DNA of 64,000 nucleotides. It comes from Robiginitomaculum sp. (GTDB taxonomy: Bacteria; Pseudomonadota; Alphaproteobacteria; Caulobacterales; Maricaulaceae). Each line of letters begins with the position of its first letter. Within the stretch, counting starts at the first letter, position 1. The stretch spans positions 280,499 through 344,498 of the forward strand of contig JAJFFT010000004.1 of assembly GCA_021776525.1 (NCBI GenBank), read 5' to 3'. The position numbers were made by a program, and so were the translations under genes. The notes under the pieces were generated by a model that saw only the letters and a list, made by a program, of their open reading frames with translations, made no database searches and was not told the origin of the DNA. Shown here piece by piece: positions 33,470-42,999 of the stretch.

Positions 33470-35809
33470 ATGATGATGGACAGCCAACATTCTGATGATT
33501 CCAGGACTGACATTAAGGCGCTGAGCGCCATAGAGCGCAAAGTGCGCTGGCTTTCGGCCTGGATGATCCATAACGCCAACCATGTGCGGCCAAATCGCGA
33601 CGGGTTGAAAGTTGGTGGCCATCAGGCCAGTTGCACCTCTATCTCGACCATTATGACGGCGCTTTATATGCAGGTGCTCAGGCCCAATGACCGCGTTGCG
33701 GTCAAACCCCATGCCGCACCGGTCATGCACGCTATTGAGTATCTGTTTGGCCATCAAAGTTTGGACAAGCTGGAAAATTTTCGTGGGCTTGGCGGGGCGC
33801 AATCCTATCCGTCGCGGACCAAAGACGGGGCCATGGTTGATTTTTCAACCGGATCAGTGGGCCTTGGCGCAGCGATGACCAATTTTGCGGCCCTGACACA
33901 GTCTTATCTGGACCTCAAAAACCTGTTGCCCGAAGGCCAGAAACCGGGCCGCATGGTGGCGCTGGTTGGCGATGCAGAGCTGGACGAAGGCAATGTTTAC
34001 GAGGCCTTGCTGGACACCTGGAAACACGATGTACGCAATTTGTGGTGGATCATTGATTACAACCGGCAAAGTCTGGACGGTACAGTCAATGAAAAGCTGT
34101 TTCGCATTATCGGACGATTTTTCCGTGCTGTAGGCTGGAATGTCATCACTCTGAAATATGGCCGCACCCTGTTTGAAGCCTTCAAACAACCCGGCGGTGC
34201 GAGCCTGAAACGATGGTTTAACCAGTGCCCCAATGATCTTTATTGCGTGTTGACCTATAAGGGCGGCGCGGCATGGCGTGAACAAATCCTTGCCGATCAC
34301 CCTGATGATACTGACCTGCAAGGCCTTCTGTCGCGCTATGATGATGCGGCGCTGGCAGACTTGATGACCGACCTTGGCGGGCATTGCATGGAGGCTGTTC
34401 TGGACGCCTTTGCACAGGTGAAGAACGACAAGCCGACGGTGTTTTTGTGCTATACTATCAAAGGCCATAGCCTGCCTTTGCAGGGCCATAAGGACAATCA
34501 TGCCGGTCTGATGACCCCCAAACAAATGGCTGGTTTTCAAGCGGCCATGAATGTGCGCCAGGGCCATGAGTGGGAGCGCCACGAGGCACTGGATATTCCG
34601 GACGCACAGTTTGATGCCATGCTGCGCACCGCGCCCTTTAATCAGCCTCTGGATCGTCGTGTGTCCAAGGCCGCCGCGATCAACATTCCAGATGTCCTGC
34701 CTTTGGAACACGTTGCCAAATGCAGCACCCAGGAAAGCTTTGGCCGTATTCTTAATGATATTGCTAAAGGCGGCGGACCGTTGGCCGAACGTATTGTCAC
34801 CACCTCGCCCGATGTCACTGTGTCGACCAATCTTGGCGGCTGGGTTAATCAGCGCGGCCTGTTCCATCGCCGTGAAATCAAGGACACCTTTCGGGCTAAT
34901 AAAGTGGCCTCTATTCAAAAATGGGGCCGGGGACCATCGGGCCAGCATATCGAACTGGGCATTGCCGAAAACAATCTGTTTATCAATCTGGCGGCGCTGG
35001 GCCTGTCGCATCTTTTGTTCGGCCAGCGGTTGTTTCCTATTGGTACGTTGTATGATCCCTTCATTGCCCGTGGTCTGGATGCGCTCAACTATGCCTGTTA
35101 TCAGGATGCGCGCTTTATGCTGGTGGCCACACCGTCGGGCATATCGCTCAGCCCCGAAGGCGGCGCGCACCAGTCTATATCATCGCCCCTGATCGGTATG
35201 GGGCAGGCGGGGCTGACCTCGTTTGAACCGGCCTATGCGGACGAACTGGCGCACATCATGCGTTGGGGGTTTGTGCATATGCAGGACGAAAATGACGGCG
35301 GCTCTGTGTATTTGCGGTTGTTCACACGGGCGCTGCAGCAACCCGATCGCCAACTGGATGATGTACAGGTGCAGGCGATTCTTCAGGGCGGCTATTGGCG
35401 CCATAAACCAGACGGGCCGGTAGAGCATCTGATCGTTTATACGGGTGTTATAGCGCCTGAGGCCGAAGCCGCTTTTGAGGCATTGAACAAAGACGTTAAG
35501 GGCCTTGGCCTGTTGGCGATCACTTCGGCTGACCGGCTGTATCACGACTGGCAAAGCGGCGCGGTTAAGGCGCGGAGCAGGGCCTCGCACTGTGAAGAAT
35601 TGCTCGATGATTTAAGCCCTGGTGCACGCATTGTAACGTTGCATGACGGGCATCCGGCGGCGCTTTCTTGGCTGGGCGGTGTGCATGGCCACAAAGTACG
35701 GGCTTTGGGCGTGCATGAATTTGGCCAGTGCGGTGATCTGACCGATCTGTACCGCCACCACCAGATTGATACACAGGCCTTGTGCGACGCTGTGCGCCGG
35801 TCGTGGTAA
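33470..35809 (+). CDS. ThDP-dependent E1-like enzyme of the AceE/MdeB group
   Basis: This 779-residue enzyme belongs to the homodimeric pyruvate dehydrogenase E1 / transketolase-like branch. The thiamin diphosphate motif reads GDAELDEGNVYEALLDTWKHDVRNLWWIIDYNRQSLDG (about residue 160), the AceE form with the first GDG changed to GDA. A pyrimidine-binding domain (HIELGIAENNLF), and a C-terminal transketolase-like domain follow. It is smaller than AceE (about 890). No E2, E3 or regulator genes lie nearby. MdeB-type proteins are known to convert 2-oxobutyrate from methionine breakdown, but here the substrate cannot be read. Confidence 0.75.
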   Translation: MMMDSQHSDDSRTDIKALSAIERKVRWLSAWMIHNANHVRPNRDGLKVGGHQASCTSISTIMTALYMQVLRPNDRVAVKPHAAPVMHAIEYLFGHQSLDKLENFRGLGGAQSYPSRTKDGAMVDFSTGSVGLGAAMTNFAALTQSYLDLKNLLPEGQKPGRMVALVGDAELDEGNVYEALLDTWKHDVRNLWWIIDYNRQSLDGTVNEKLFRIIGRFFRAVGWNVITLKYGRTLFEAFKQPGGASLKRWFNQCPNDLYCVLTYKGGAAWREQILADHPDDTDLQGLLSRYDDAALADLMTDLGGHCMEAVLDAFAQVKNDKPTVFLCYTIKGHSLPLQGHKDNHAGLMTPKQMAGFQAAMNVRQGHEWERHEALDIPDAQFDAMLRTAPFNQPLDRRVSKAAAINIPDVLPLEHVAKCSTQESFGRILNDIAKGGGPLAERIVTTSPDVTVSTNLGGWVNQRGLFHRREIKDTFRANKVASIQKWGRGPSGQHIELGIAENNLFINLAALGLSHLLFGQRLFPIGTLYDPFIARGLDALNYACYQDARFMLVATPSGISLSPEGGAHQSISSPLIGMGQAGLTSFEPAYADELAHIMRWGFVHMQDENDGGSVYLRLFTRALQQPDRQLDDVQVQAILQGGYWRHKPDGPVEHLIVYTGVIAPEAEAAFEALNKDVKGLGLLAITSADRLYHDWQSGAVKARSRASHCEELLDDLSPGARIVTLHDGHPAALSWLGGVHGHKVRALGVHEFGQCGDLTDLYRHHQIDTQALCDAVRRSW

Positions 35810-35848
35810 GAGATCCGTCAGGGGGAGGCTTTTCCTGCACACGGACGC

Positions 35849-35877
35849 TTGCTTAAGGCGCAAACATCGCCTATAGA
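35849..35877 (+). promoter_or_regulatory. Predicted sigma-70 promoter of rplY
   Basis: TTGCTT and TATAGA are separated by exactly 17 bases, about 80 bases before the L25 start codon. The -35 is a partial match and the -10 a good one. Confidence 0.5.
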
Positions 35878-35958
35878 CCGCGCTCGAATTTACCGATGCG
35901 TTTTACGTGCGCGTACTGTTGTGCCCGCGTATCACCTAAAAATTTAAGGACCGGACCA

Positions 35959-36630
35959 ATGGCCGATATTCTTCTTTCTGTTGACGTGCGCGAACGTACT
36001 GGCACCGGCGGTGCTCGCCAAACGCGCCGCGAAGGTATGATCCCGGGCATCCTTTATGGTGGCAAGCTGGGCAATGTGGCTATCAGTCTCAAAGAGAACG
36101 AAGTGCGCAAGGCACTGAACTCCGGTGACTTTATCGCGCAAACGGTGACCATCGACCACAAGGGCGAAAAGCAACTGGTTCTCACCCGTGATGTTCAGTA
36201 CCACCCGGTTACCGATGTCCCGATGCACGTTGACCTGTATCGCGTTGATGCCGATCAGATGATTGAAGTTGAAGTTGCTGTGCGCTTTACCAATGAAGAA
36301 GAATCGCCAGGCCTGAAACGTGGCGGCGTTCTGAACGTTGTGCGTCACGAATTGTTACTGCTGTGCCCTGCCGGCTCTATCCCTGAAGTCATCGAGATTG
36401 ACCTGACCGGTTATGACATTGGTGATTCGGCTCACATCTCTTCGGTAGACCTGCCAAAAGGTGTAACCTCAGCCATTACGGATCGCGACTTTACCATCGT
36501 CACGCTGGTTGGCTCACGTGCCGCGATCTCGGAGGCCGATGAAGAGGCCGAAGCAGAAGCAGCAGCAGAGGCCGCCGCAGAAGCCGGTGAAGGCGAAGAA
36601 GGCGAAGCAGCTGAAGGCGGCGAGGAATAA
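35959..36630 (+). CDS. rplY: 50S ribosomal protein L25/general stress protein Ctc
   Basis: L25 binds 5S rRNA in the large subunit. The long Ctc form (223 residues) is seen: an N-terminal L25 domain (VRERTGTGGARQTRREGMIPGILYGG), a beta-rich TL5 domain (about 100-190), and an acidic Glu/Ala tail of about 35 residues. The track start at 35896 is too early; ATG 35959 has AAGGA 8 bases upstream. pth follows 57 bases later, a common pairing in alphaproteobacteria. Confidence 0.95.
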   Translation: MADILLSVDVRERTGTGGARQTRREGMIPGILYGGKLGNVAISLKENEVRKALNSGDFIAQTVTIDHKGEKQLVLTRDVQYHPVTDVPMHVDLYRVDADQMIEVEVAVRFTNEEESPGLKRGGVLNVVRHELLLLCPAGSIPEVIEIDLTGYDIGDSAHISSVDLPKGVTSAITDRDFTIVTLVGSRAAISEADEEAEAEAAAEAAAEAGEGEEGEAAEGGEE

Positions 36631-36687
36631 ACCATTCCCGTTTCTCTCTTCTGGCATAAATTATTTTCGCGCCAGCGGGAGGATGTC

Positions 36688-37260
36688 ATGCTGTTAATCG
36701 TCGGTCTGGGTAATCCTGATCCTAAATACGCACTGAACCGCCATAATGCAGGCTTTATGGCGGTCAGCGCCATTGCGCGCGCCCATGGGTTTGGGCCATG
36801 GCGGTCAAAATTTGGCGCGCTGGTGGCAGATGGCGTTCTGGAGACAGAAAGCGGCCGGGTCAAAACCCTGTTGATGAAGCCACAAACCTATTACAACGAA
36901 TCGGGTCGGGCGGTTCAGGCTGCTGCCAGTTTTTATAAAATTTCCAAAGACAAAATCATGGTCTTTCATGATGAGTTGGATCTGGAACCGGGCAAGTTTC
37001 GCGTTAAAACGGGCGGCGGTGCAGCCGGCAATAACGGGATCAAATCCATCATCGCGGCTTTGGGGCCAGATTTTCGCCGCGCCCGTATCGGCATTGGCCA
37101 TCCGGGGGATCGGGCCAAAGTGGTGCCTTATGTCCTCAAAGACTTTGCCAAATCGGATGCGACCTGGCTGGACCCTTTACTCGACGCCATTACCGATGCT
37201 GTGCCGCTGTTGGCAGAAGGAAAAGACAACGCATTTCAAACGCGCGTTAATCACCGCTGA
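36688..37260 (+). CDS. pth: Peptidyl-tRNA hydrolase
   Basis: Pth releases peptides from stalled peptidyl-tRNA. Family motifs in the 190-residue protein are VGLGNPDPKYALNRHNAGFM with the catalytic His, MKPQTYYNESGRAV, VFHDELDLEPGKFRVKTGGGAAGNNGIKSI, and RIGIGHPGDRAKVVPYVL. GGGAGG precedes the ATG. The 3' end overlaps the convergent esterase gene by 14 bases. Confidence 0.96.
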   Translation: MLLIVGLGNPDPKYALNRHNAGFMAVSAIARAHGFGPWRSKFGALVADGVLETESGRVKTLLMKPQTYYNESGRAVQAAASFYKISKDKIMVFHDELDLEPGKFRVKTGGGAAGNNGIKSIIAALGPDFRRARIGIGHPGDRAKVVPYVLKDFAKSDATWLDPLLDAITDAVPLLAEGKDNAFQTRVNHR

Positions 37261-38206
37261 GGCCCAAAAACCGCACTGTCATGCGCTGTGCGTCGAAATC
37301 CATATTGGTCGGGCCGAGCAGTCGCTTGCGCATGGTCAGTTGCTTATTTCGTTTTTTGCTCACGCGGCCGGGGGCGTTATGGCCACCCCCATAAACTCGA
37401 ACCATATGAACTTTGGTTTCACCTGTGCAGCCTTTGGCAACCTTTAATGTGGCATGGGACTGGTCTGTCTTGTCGCGATTGGGCATCGGCATTACACGGG
37501 CCTGCCCAGTACATCCCAGCACATTTTTCCAGTGGGCAAAGGTGTTCTGGCCGGACAGGACGGTGCCGCGCGCTTTGCGGAATCCAACATGACCGCCATT
37601 CCACGGCATGATCGGGTCTGCATCGCCATTGATCAATAAAATTGAACGAGGGTGTGATGGCTTGCAATTTTTTAGCGCGGTGGGCAAACCTGCAATGATG
37701 CTGGATCCGCCAGAAAAAATATCGCTAGCCTGGCACATCAGGCGTTGGGTCATCATGCCGCCGTTTGATACGCCGGTGACCAAAATGCGTGCCTCATCGC
37801 CCTGTCCGCTCCCGATCAGGCGACCAGCAACAGCACGTAAAAAGCCGACATCATCAGGCGTTATACCTTTAAAAAACGGTGTAATGCTATCATTGCGGCC
37901 ATCATTCCAGTGCCGCTTTACGGCGTCTGGATAGATCACAATAAAGCCGTTCCGCCGCGCATACGTGTCATATGACATGGTATTGTGGACCTGCCTGGCG
38001 CTGCCACCGCCGCCGTGTAGCACAAACAACACCGGTGCACCGCGTTTCGCGCTTTTGGGGGCAAACACTGTATAGCTTCGTTCAAGCCCGTCAGGTGCGA
38101 CGATGGTGTCGGCCTGTGCCTGTGATGGCGAGATCAAAATGCCAAGCGTAATAGCGGTTATGATGAGGTATAGCGTTACTGCATTGCGATCGCCAAAGGT
38201 CAGCAT
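37247..38206 (-). CDS. Secreted PHB-depolymerase-family esterase (LpqC-like)
   Basis: This alpha/beta-hydrolase of about 319 residues is exported by an N-terminal signal (LYLIITAITLGILISPSQAQA). The catalytic set is visible: oxyanion HGGGGSA, nucleophile GVSNGGM, Asp in INGDADPIMPW and His in YGGGHNAPG. The family hydrolyses short polyhydroxyalkanoates or feruloyl and acetyl esters on polysaccharides, and the actual substrate is unknown. Several starts exist; ATG 38206 has GAGGAG about 7 bases upstream. The gene is convergent with pth and divergent from sdhC. Confidence 0.82.
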   Translation of the reverse strand: MLTFGDRNAVTLYLIITAITLGILISPSQAQADTIVAPDGLERSYTVFAPKSAKRGAPVLFVLHGGGGSARQVHNTMSYDTYARRNGFIVIYPDAVKRHWNDGRNDSITPFFKGITPDDVGFLRAVAGRLIGSGQGDEARILVTGVSNGGMMTQRLMCQASDIFSGGSSIIAGLPTALKNCKPSHPRSILLINGDADPIMPWNGGHVGFRKARGTVLSGQNTFAHWKNVLGCTGQARVMPMPNRDKTDQSHATLKVAKGCTGETKVHMVRVYGGGHNAPGRVSKKRNKQLTMRKRLLGPTNMDFDAQRMTVRFLGLSGD

Positions 38207-38356
38207 GGTCATTCTCCTCACCCTGTTTGCCGGCAATGTTCACTGTACAACAGGGGGATGCATAAGGGGAGGCGATAACTAAAATTTAATAAAACCCTGA
38301 CCAGCTTGTATCCAGAAAATGTTGACGATTACATCGCAGTGATATGCGGGGTCATT

Positions 38357-38371
38357 GCATCGCAACGATGC
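38357..38371. promoter_or_regulatory. Perfect palindrome upstream of sdhC
   Basis: GCATCG-CAA-CGATGC is a perfect 6-base inverted repeat with a 3-base centre, just upstream of a possible -35 element. It could be an operator for the sdh operon or for the divergent esterase; no regulator is identified. Confidence 0.35.
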
Positions 38372-38372
38372 G

Positions 38373-38400
38373 TTGACTTGCCCAATGAGAAGCGTAACTT
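38373..38400 (+). promoter_or_regulatory. Possible sdh operon promoter
   Basis: TTGACT (38373-38378) and TAACTT (38395-38400) are separated by 16 bases, about 58 bases before sdhC. The -35 is good and the -10 only moderate. Confidence 0.4.
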
Positions 38401-38458
38401 TCGCCCATCTGGCAGCTGTTGTTGCTGTGAGTCGGCTGACAATTAAAAGAGGCAGGGC

Positions 38459-38875
38459 ATGAGCGCAAACTGGTCTGATCCGCGGCCATTATCGCCATTT
38501 ACATCCGTGTGGCGTTGGCACGTAACCATGGTGACATCCATCTTGCATCGGGCAAGTGGTGTGGCACTGTATGGTGGGGTTTTTGTGATTGTGGCCTGGC
38601 TTGCTGCTGCGGCCGAAGGGCCAAAAACCTATATGAAGCTGATGAGTGTGATGGGGTCTATACCTGGCCGGGCGCTGCTTTTTGCCTTCACATTGGCGCT
38701 CTCTTTTCACTTGCTCAACGGTGTGCGTTATCTGATGTGGGGCAAGGGTGTCGGCTATGACAAGGAAACCGCAGACCGAACCGCATGGGTGGTCCTGGTA
38801 CTGAGTGTGCTTCTGACCCTCGCCATTTGGGCAACAGCCTATTGGGGCCTTAATCTTTTGTCGGTGGGGGGCTGA
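38459..38875 (+). CDS. sdhC: Succinate dehydrogenase cytochrome b556 subunit
   Basis: SdhC is a membrane anchor of complex II that binds haem b and ubiquinone (138 residues, three helices). The signature RPLSPFTSVWRWHVTMVTSILHRASGVALYGG contains the quinone-site Ser and Arg, and FHLLNGVRYLMWG contains the haem-ligand His. AGAGG precedes the ATG. sdhD follows after 3 bases. Confidence 0.93.
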   Translation: MSANWSDPRPLSPFTSVWRWHVTMVTSILHRASGVALYGGVFVIVAWLAAAAEGPKTYMKLMSVMGSIPGRALLFAFTLALSFHLLNGVRYLMWGKGVGYDKETADRTAWVVLVLSVLLTLAIWATAYWGLNLLSVGG

Positions 38876-38878
38876 TCC

Positions 38879-39250
38879 ATGCGTACGTCCTACAAGAATG
38901 TAACTGGTCTTGGCTCGGCCCATAAAGGGGTTGAGCATTATGTCAAACAAAGGGTCACTGCGGTGGCGCTACTCGTCCTCATTCCGCTGTTTTTATTGCA
39001 GTTTTTGTCCAGTTTTACCTCCGGTTACAATGGTGTGATGGCGTGGCTGGGTTCGCCCTTTGGTGCCGCGGTGACGTTTTTATGCATCAGCGCCATGGTG
39101 GTGCATATGCGCCTTGGGGTGCAGACCGCCATTGAAGATTACTTTGGCGGGTTTTTGCGCACACTGGGCTTGTGGCTCAATAATCTTTTCTCTTTGGCGC
39201 TCTGGCTGACGGCCGTGTACGCGCTGATTTCGATCAATTTTGGGAGTTAA
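38879..39250 (+). CDS. sdhD: Succinate dehydrogenase hydrophobic anchor subunit
   Basis: SdhD is the second haem and quinone-binding anchor of complex II (123 residues, three membrane helices). The pattern GLGSAHKGVEHYVKQRVTAVALLVLIPLFL and the His-containing HMRLGVQTAIEDYF are typical of alphaproteobacteria. It lies between sdhC and sdhA with gaps of a few bases, so it belongs to the same transcript. Confidence 0.92.
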   Translation: MRTSYKNVTGLGSAHKGVEHYVKQRVTAVALLVLIPLFLLQFLSSFTSGYNGVMAWLGSPFGAAVTFLCISAMVVHMRLGVQTAIEDYFGGFLRTLGLWLNNLFSLALWLTAVYALISINFGS

Positions 39251-39256
39251 CGCGTA

Positions 39257-41038
39257 ATGGCGTATGAATGGATTGATCACACTTTTGATGTGGTTGTCGT
39301 AGGCGCTGGCGGCGCTGGGCTTCGTGCAGCGCTGGGCGCGGCACAGGGCGGTTTGAAAACTGCATGTATCACCAAAGTGTTCCCCACACGCAGCCATACG
39401 GTGGCGGCCCAGGGCGGCATTGCGGCGTCATTGGGCAACATGTCTGACGACAGCTGGCAATGGCATATGTATGACACGGTCAAGGGTTCGGACTGGCTGG
39501 GTGATCAAGATGCCATCGAGTATATGTGCCGCGAAGCACCGCAAACGGTGTATGAGCTGGAACATTGGGGCCTGCCGTTTTCACGCACCGAAGAGGGCAA
39601 GATTTATCAGCGCCCGTTTGGCGGCCACATGAAGGAATTTGGCAAAACCCCGGCCCAGCGTGCCTGCGCCGCGGCTGACCGGACTGGCCATACACTGATC
39701 CATACACTTTATGGCGAATGCGTGCGCGCCCAGACCGATTTTTATATCGAATATTTTGTGCTTGACCTGATTATGGAAGACGGCGAATGCCGCGGCGTTC
39801 TGGCTTGGAAGCTGGATGACGGTACCTTGCATCGCTTTAAGGCTCAGGCGGTGATTCTGGCCACTGGCGGCTTTGGACGCTCTTACTTTTCATGCACGTC
39901 TGCCCATACCTGTACGGGCGATGGCGGCGGCATGGTGTTGCGCGCTGGCCTGCCTTTGCAGGATTTGGAGTTCATTCAGTTCCACCCGACCGGCATTTAT
40001 GGCGGCGGTATGTTGATTACCGAAGGGGCCAGAGGCGAGGGCGGCTATCTGGTTAATTCCGAAGGTGAGCGGTTTATGGAGCGCTATGCCCCGACCGCCA
40101 AGGATCTGGCCAGTCGCGATGTGGTTAGCCGTGCCATGACCATAGAAATACGTGAAGGGCGCGGTGTTGGTCCCAAAAAAGATCATATTTATCTGCACCT
40201 TGACCATTTACCGGCTGATCTTTTGCATAAACGTCTGCCGGGAATTTCCGAAAGCGCCAAAATCTTTGCTGGTGTTGATGTGACCAAAGAGCCGATCCCG
40301 GTTCTGCCCACCGTGCACTATAATATGGGCGGCATTCCGACCAATTTTAATGGCGAAGTGGTGTGCCCCAAAGACGGTGACCAGGATGCCACCGTGCCGG
40401 GTTTGTATGCCGCTGGCGAGGCCGCTTCGGCCTCGGTTCATGGGGCCAATCGTCTGGGCTGTAACTCGCTTCTCGATATTGTGGTGTTTGGCCGCTCGGC
40501 CGGTCTACGTTGTGTTGATACCTTGAAAGCAGGCGCCCGCCAGCGTGAATTGCCAAAGGATGCCGGTGAGGCTTCGCTAAAACGTTTTGATGCGATCCGT
40601 AACGCCAATGGTAAAACCTCAACCGCCGATCTGCGCTTGCATATGCAAGAAACCATGCAGACCTTTGCCGCCGTGTTCCGTACCGGCGACAGCCTGTCCG
40701 AAGGCGCTGGCGAGGTGGCCAAAATCTGGTCCATGGCCAAGGATATGAAGGTCACGGATCACTCAATGATCTGGAATTCAGACCTCGTGGAAAGCCTCGA
40801 ATTTTATAACCTTCTGGAACAGGCCACCGTATTGATCAATGCGGCTTTGGCCCGCGAGGAAAGCCGCGGCGCCCACGCCCGCGAAGACTTCGCCGATCGC
40901 GATGACAAAAAGTGGATGAAGCACACATTGGGCTGGGTTGATGAGACCGGCAAGGTCAAACTCGATTACCGTCCGGTGCATACCTACACCATGACCGACG
41001 AGATTGATTACATCGAACCAGCAGTACGGGTGTATTAA
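39257..41038 (+). CDS. sdhA: Succinate dehydrogenase flavoprotein subunit
   Basis: SdhA oxidises succinate to fumarate on the cytoplasmic face and carries covalent FAD (593 residues). The Rossmann motif [17 protein letters not shown] is at residue 12, and the flavinylated His lies in [18 protein letters not shown]. Active-site signatures include [41 protein letters not shown] and RGAHAREDF. Length and motifs are intact. sdhB begins one base after the stop. Confidence 0.97.
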   Translation: MAYEWIDHTFDVVVVGAGGAGLRAALGAAQGGLKTACITKVFPTRSHTVAAQGGIAASLGNMSDDSWQWHMYDTVKGSDWLGDQDAIEYMCREAPQTVYELEHWGLPFSRTEEGKIYQRPFGGHMKEFGKTPAQRACAAADRTGHTLIHTLYGECVRAQTDFYIEYFVLDLIMEDGECRGVLAWKLDDGTLHRFKAQAVILATGGFGRSYFSCTSAHTCTGDGGGMVLRAGLPLQDLEFIQFHPTGIYGGGMLITEGARGEGGYLVNSEGERFMERYAPTAKDLASRDVVSRAMTIEIREGRGVGPKKDHIYLHLDHLPADLLHKRLPGISESAKIFAGVDVTKEPIPVLPTVHYNMGGIPTNFNGEVVCPKDGDQDATVPGLYAAGEAASASVHGANRLGCNSLLDIVVFGRSAGLRCVDTLKAGARQRELPKDAGEASLKRFDAIRNANGKTSTADLRLHMQETMQTFAAVFRTGDSLSEGAGEVAKIWSMAKDMKVTDHSMIWNSDLVESLEFYNLLEQATVLINAALAREESRGAHAREDFADRDDKKWMKHTLGWVDETGKVKLDYRPVHTYTMTDEIDYIEPAVRVY

Positions 41039-41039
41039 G

Positions 41040-41828
41040 ATGGTCCAGCTAACCCTACCCAAAAACTCCACCATCAAAAAAGGCAAGCACTGGCCAGCGC
41101 CCAAAGGTGCCGACCCCAAAAATGTGCGCGCCTTTCGCATTTATCGTTACGACCCCGATAGCGGCAAGAACCCGCGCTGGGATACCTTTGATCTGGACAC
41201 CAGCCAGTTCGGCCCGATGGCCCTGCACGCGGTGATCTATATCAAGGACAATGTCGATGCGTCGCTGACCTTTCGCCGCTCTTGCCGCGAGGGCGTGTGC
41301 GGCTCCTGTTCAATGAATATCGACGGGCGCAACACAATCGCCTGCACCAAACCGCTGGACGAGATTAAATCCAAAGTGGTCAATATCTCGCCTTTGCCGC
41401 ATATGGCGGTGATCAAGGATCTGGTGCCGGACCTCAATAATTTTTATGCCCAGCATGCGGCCATGCAGCCCTATTTGAAAACCACCACGGCGGCCCCGGA
41501 CAAGGAATGGAAACAGTCCATCGAGGATCGGGAAAAGCTGGATGGTCTGTACGAGTGCATTTTGTGCGCCTCATGCTCGACCGCCTGCCCCAGTTACTGG
41601 TGGAATGGCGATAAATATCTTGGCCCTGCGGCGCTTTTGCAAGCTTATCGCTGGTTGATCGATAGCCGCGATGAAGCCACCGGCGAGCGCCTTGACGAAC
41701 TGGAAGACCCGTTTCGCCTTTATCGCTGTCACACCATTATGAATTGCACACAAGTGTGCCCCAAAGGGCTGAACCCGGCCAAGGCCATTGGTGAGATCAA
41801 GAAAATGCTGGCAGAGCGCGCTGGTTAA
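41040..41828 (+). CDS. sdhB: Succinate dehydrogenase iron-sulfur subunit
   Basis: SdhB relays electrons from FAD to quinone through three clusters (262 residues). The [2Fe-2S] ligands are in [21 protein letters not shown], and the two other clusters in [16 protein letters not shown] and [17 protein letters not shown]. The track start at 41004 lies inside sdhA; ATG 41040 ([10 protein letters not shown]) is correct. Confidence 0.97.
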   Translation: MVQLTLPKNSTIKKGKHWPAPKGADPKNVRAFRIYRYDPDSGKNPRWDTFDLDTSQFGPMALHAVIYIKDNVDASLTFRRSCREGVCGSCSMNIDGRNTIACTKPLDEIKSKVVNISPLPHMAVIKDLVPDLNNFYAQHAAMQPYLKTTTAAPDKEWKQSIEDREKLDGLYECILCASCSTACPSYWWNGDKYLGPAALLQAYRWLIDSRDEATGERLDELEDPFRLYRCHTIMNCTQVCPKGLNPAKAIGEIKKMLAERAG

Positions 41829-41832
41829 GCCG

Positions 41833-42423
41833 ATGGCGCTGATCCCGCCCGTCGACGATCAGGACCTTGGCGATATGGCCGCGACCTTCGAGCTGGTCGC
41901 CGCCCATATGGGCTTTGTGCCAAACTCGCTTAAAACCATGGCGCACCGTCCCGAAATCGCCAATGCCTTTATGGGCCTCAGCTTTGCGGTCATGGGACCG
42001 GGCGGGGTTTTGCCGCCGGACCTGCGTTCCCTGATTGGCTTCGCCGCCAGTGCCGCCCATGGCTGTCGCTATTGCCAGGCCCATACAGTGCACAGCGCCA
42101 AGAATGCAGGCATAGAGCCGCAAAAGCTGGCGGCGCTGTGGGATTATGAAACCAGTCCGCTGTTTAGTGACAAAGAACGCGCCGCAATGCGCTTTGCCCA
42201 ATGCGCTGCGCAAACCCCGTCTATGGTTGGCAAGGCAGAAGGCAAAGCTTTACGGGTGCATTTTGATACGCCTGAAATTGCCGAGATCACGGCGGTGATT
42301 GCCCTGTTTGGCTTTTTAAACCGCTGGAATGACACTATGGGTACGGCACTGGAAGACATTCCCACCGCCTTTGCAGACACAACTCTGGCCCCCCAGGGCT
42401 GGGACGCTGGCAAACACGCATAA
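41833..42423 (+). CDS. AhpD/carboxymuconolactone-decarboxylase-like protein
   Basis: This 196-residue protein has an all-helical AhpD-like fold. The redox motif reads AAHGCRYCQAHTVHSA, with the CxxC and distal His of alkylhydroperoxidase-type members. It starts four bases after sdhB, so it is probably the last gene of the sdh operon. Members reduce peroxides or act as oxidative-stress enzymes, and placing one behind complex II, a superoxide source, is suggestive. The track start at 41788 is inside sdhB; ATG 41833 (MALIPPVDDQD) is used. The reductant and substrate are unknown. Confidence 0.8.
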   Translation: MALIPPVDDQDLGDMAATFELVAAHMGFVPNSLKTMAHRPEIANAFMGLSFAVMGPGGVLPPDLRSLIGFAASAAHGCRYCQAHTVHSAKNAGIEPQKLAALWDYETSPLFSDKERAAMRFAQCAAQTPSMVGKAEGKALRVHFDTPEIAEITAVIALFGFLNRWNDTMGTALEDIPTAFADTTLAPQGWDAGKHA

Positions 42424-42999
42424 GCGACTTATCATCTAAATTGCACCATTATACCGGACCTGTTGCAGGCGGGTACAAGTGCGCATTATCCCCGTTTTGC
42501 GCAGGGGCAAAAAGGGCATAAAAGCCTCATTTCAGGGTCACAAGAGTATCATTATAGGGGCCAATAAGGGGTAAAGAGGGTCAATCCATAGGGGTAAGCA
42601 GGGTCATTGTTGACCCGAGGATTGCCCCTTGGCGGCTATCCTCGGGACTACTCCTTCTCCCATGGGGAGAGGGTTGGGGTGAGGGAGTAGTGAGCAGGAA
42701 ACCAGATGTTACAGCGCCATTCCTTATAAGGCCTCATCCCCTCACCTTATTCCTCTCCCTCAAGGAGAGGAAAGAGACTGGACTATGCCAGTGGGGAATA
42801 CATAACCTTATCCCACACCGGGGCGGTTGAGGTATAGTTTACCAAGATGAGCCATCCATGCTTCGGGACGATTGCGAAGGCGCAATCCCTCAGCATGAGG
42901 CGGAGATTAAAACGATACCCTCATCCTGAGGTGCGAACGAAGAGAGCCTCGAAGGATGGATAATCACACAGTCATCCCGGGCGTCAGGAAAAAATGAGC
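42424..42999. repeat. Non-coding block of palindromic repeats
   Basis: No gene is visible in these 576 bases. The block holds at least four hairpin-forming elements: CTACTCC...GGAGTAG at 42648-42690 with an inner TCTCCC-ATG-GGGAGA hairpin, CCTCTCC-CTCAA-GGAGAGG at 42752-42770, and two copies of one element in opposite orientation at 42852-42900 and about 42919-42959. Each of the latter joins CCATCC...TTCG to a CCTCA-nnn-TGAGG palindrome. They resemble dispersed intergenic repeats of proteobacterial genomes. Confidence 0.7.

Noticed and set aside
33854-35170. 438-codon minus-strand ORF
   Set aside because: It lies wholly antisense to the AceE/MdeB-like gene and shows no family motif; a shadow of GC-biased codons.
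42424-42999. CRISPR array
   Set aside because: The repeats differ from one another and are palindromic; there is no regular spacer pattern and no cas gene.
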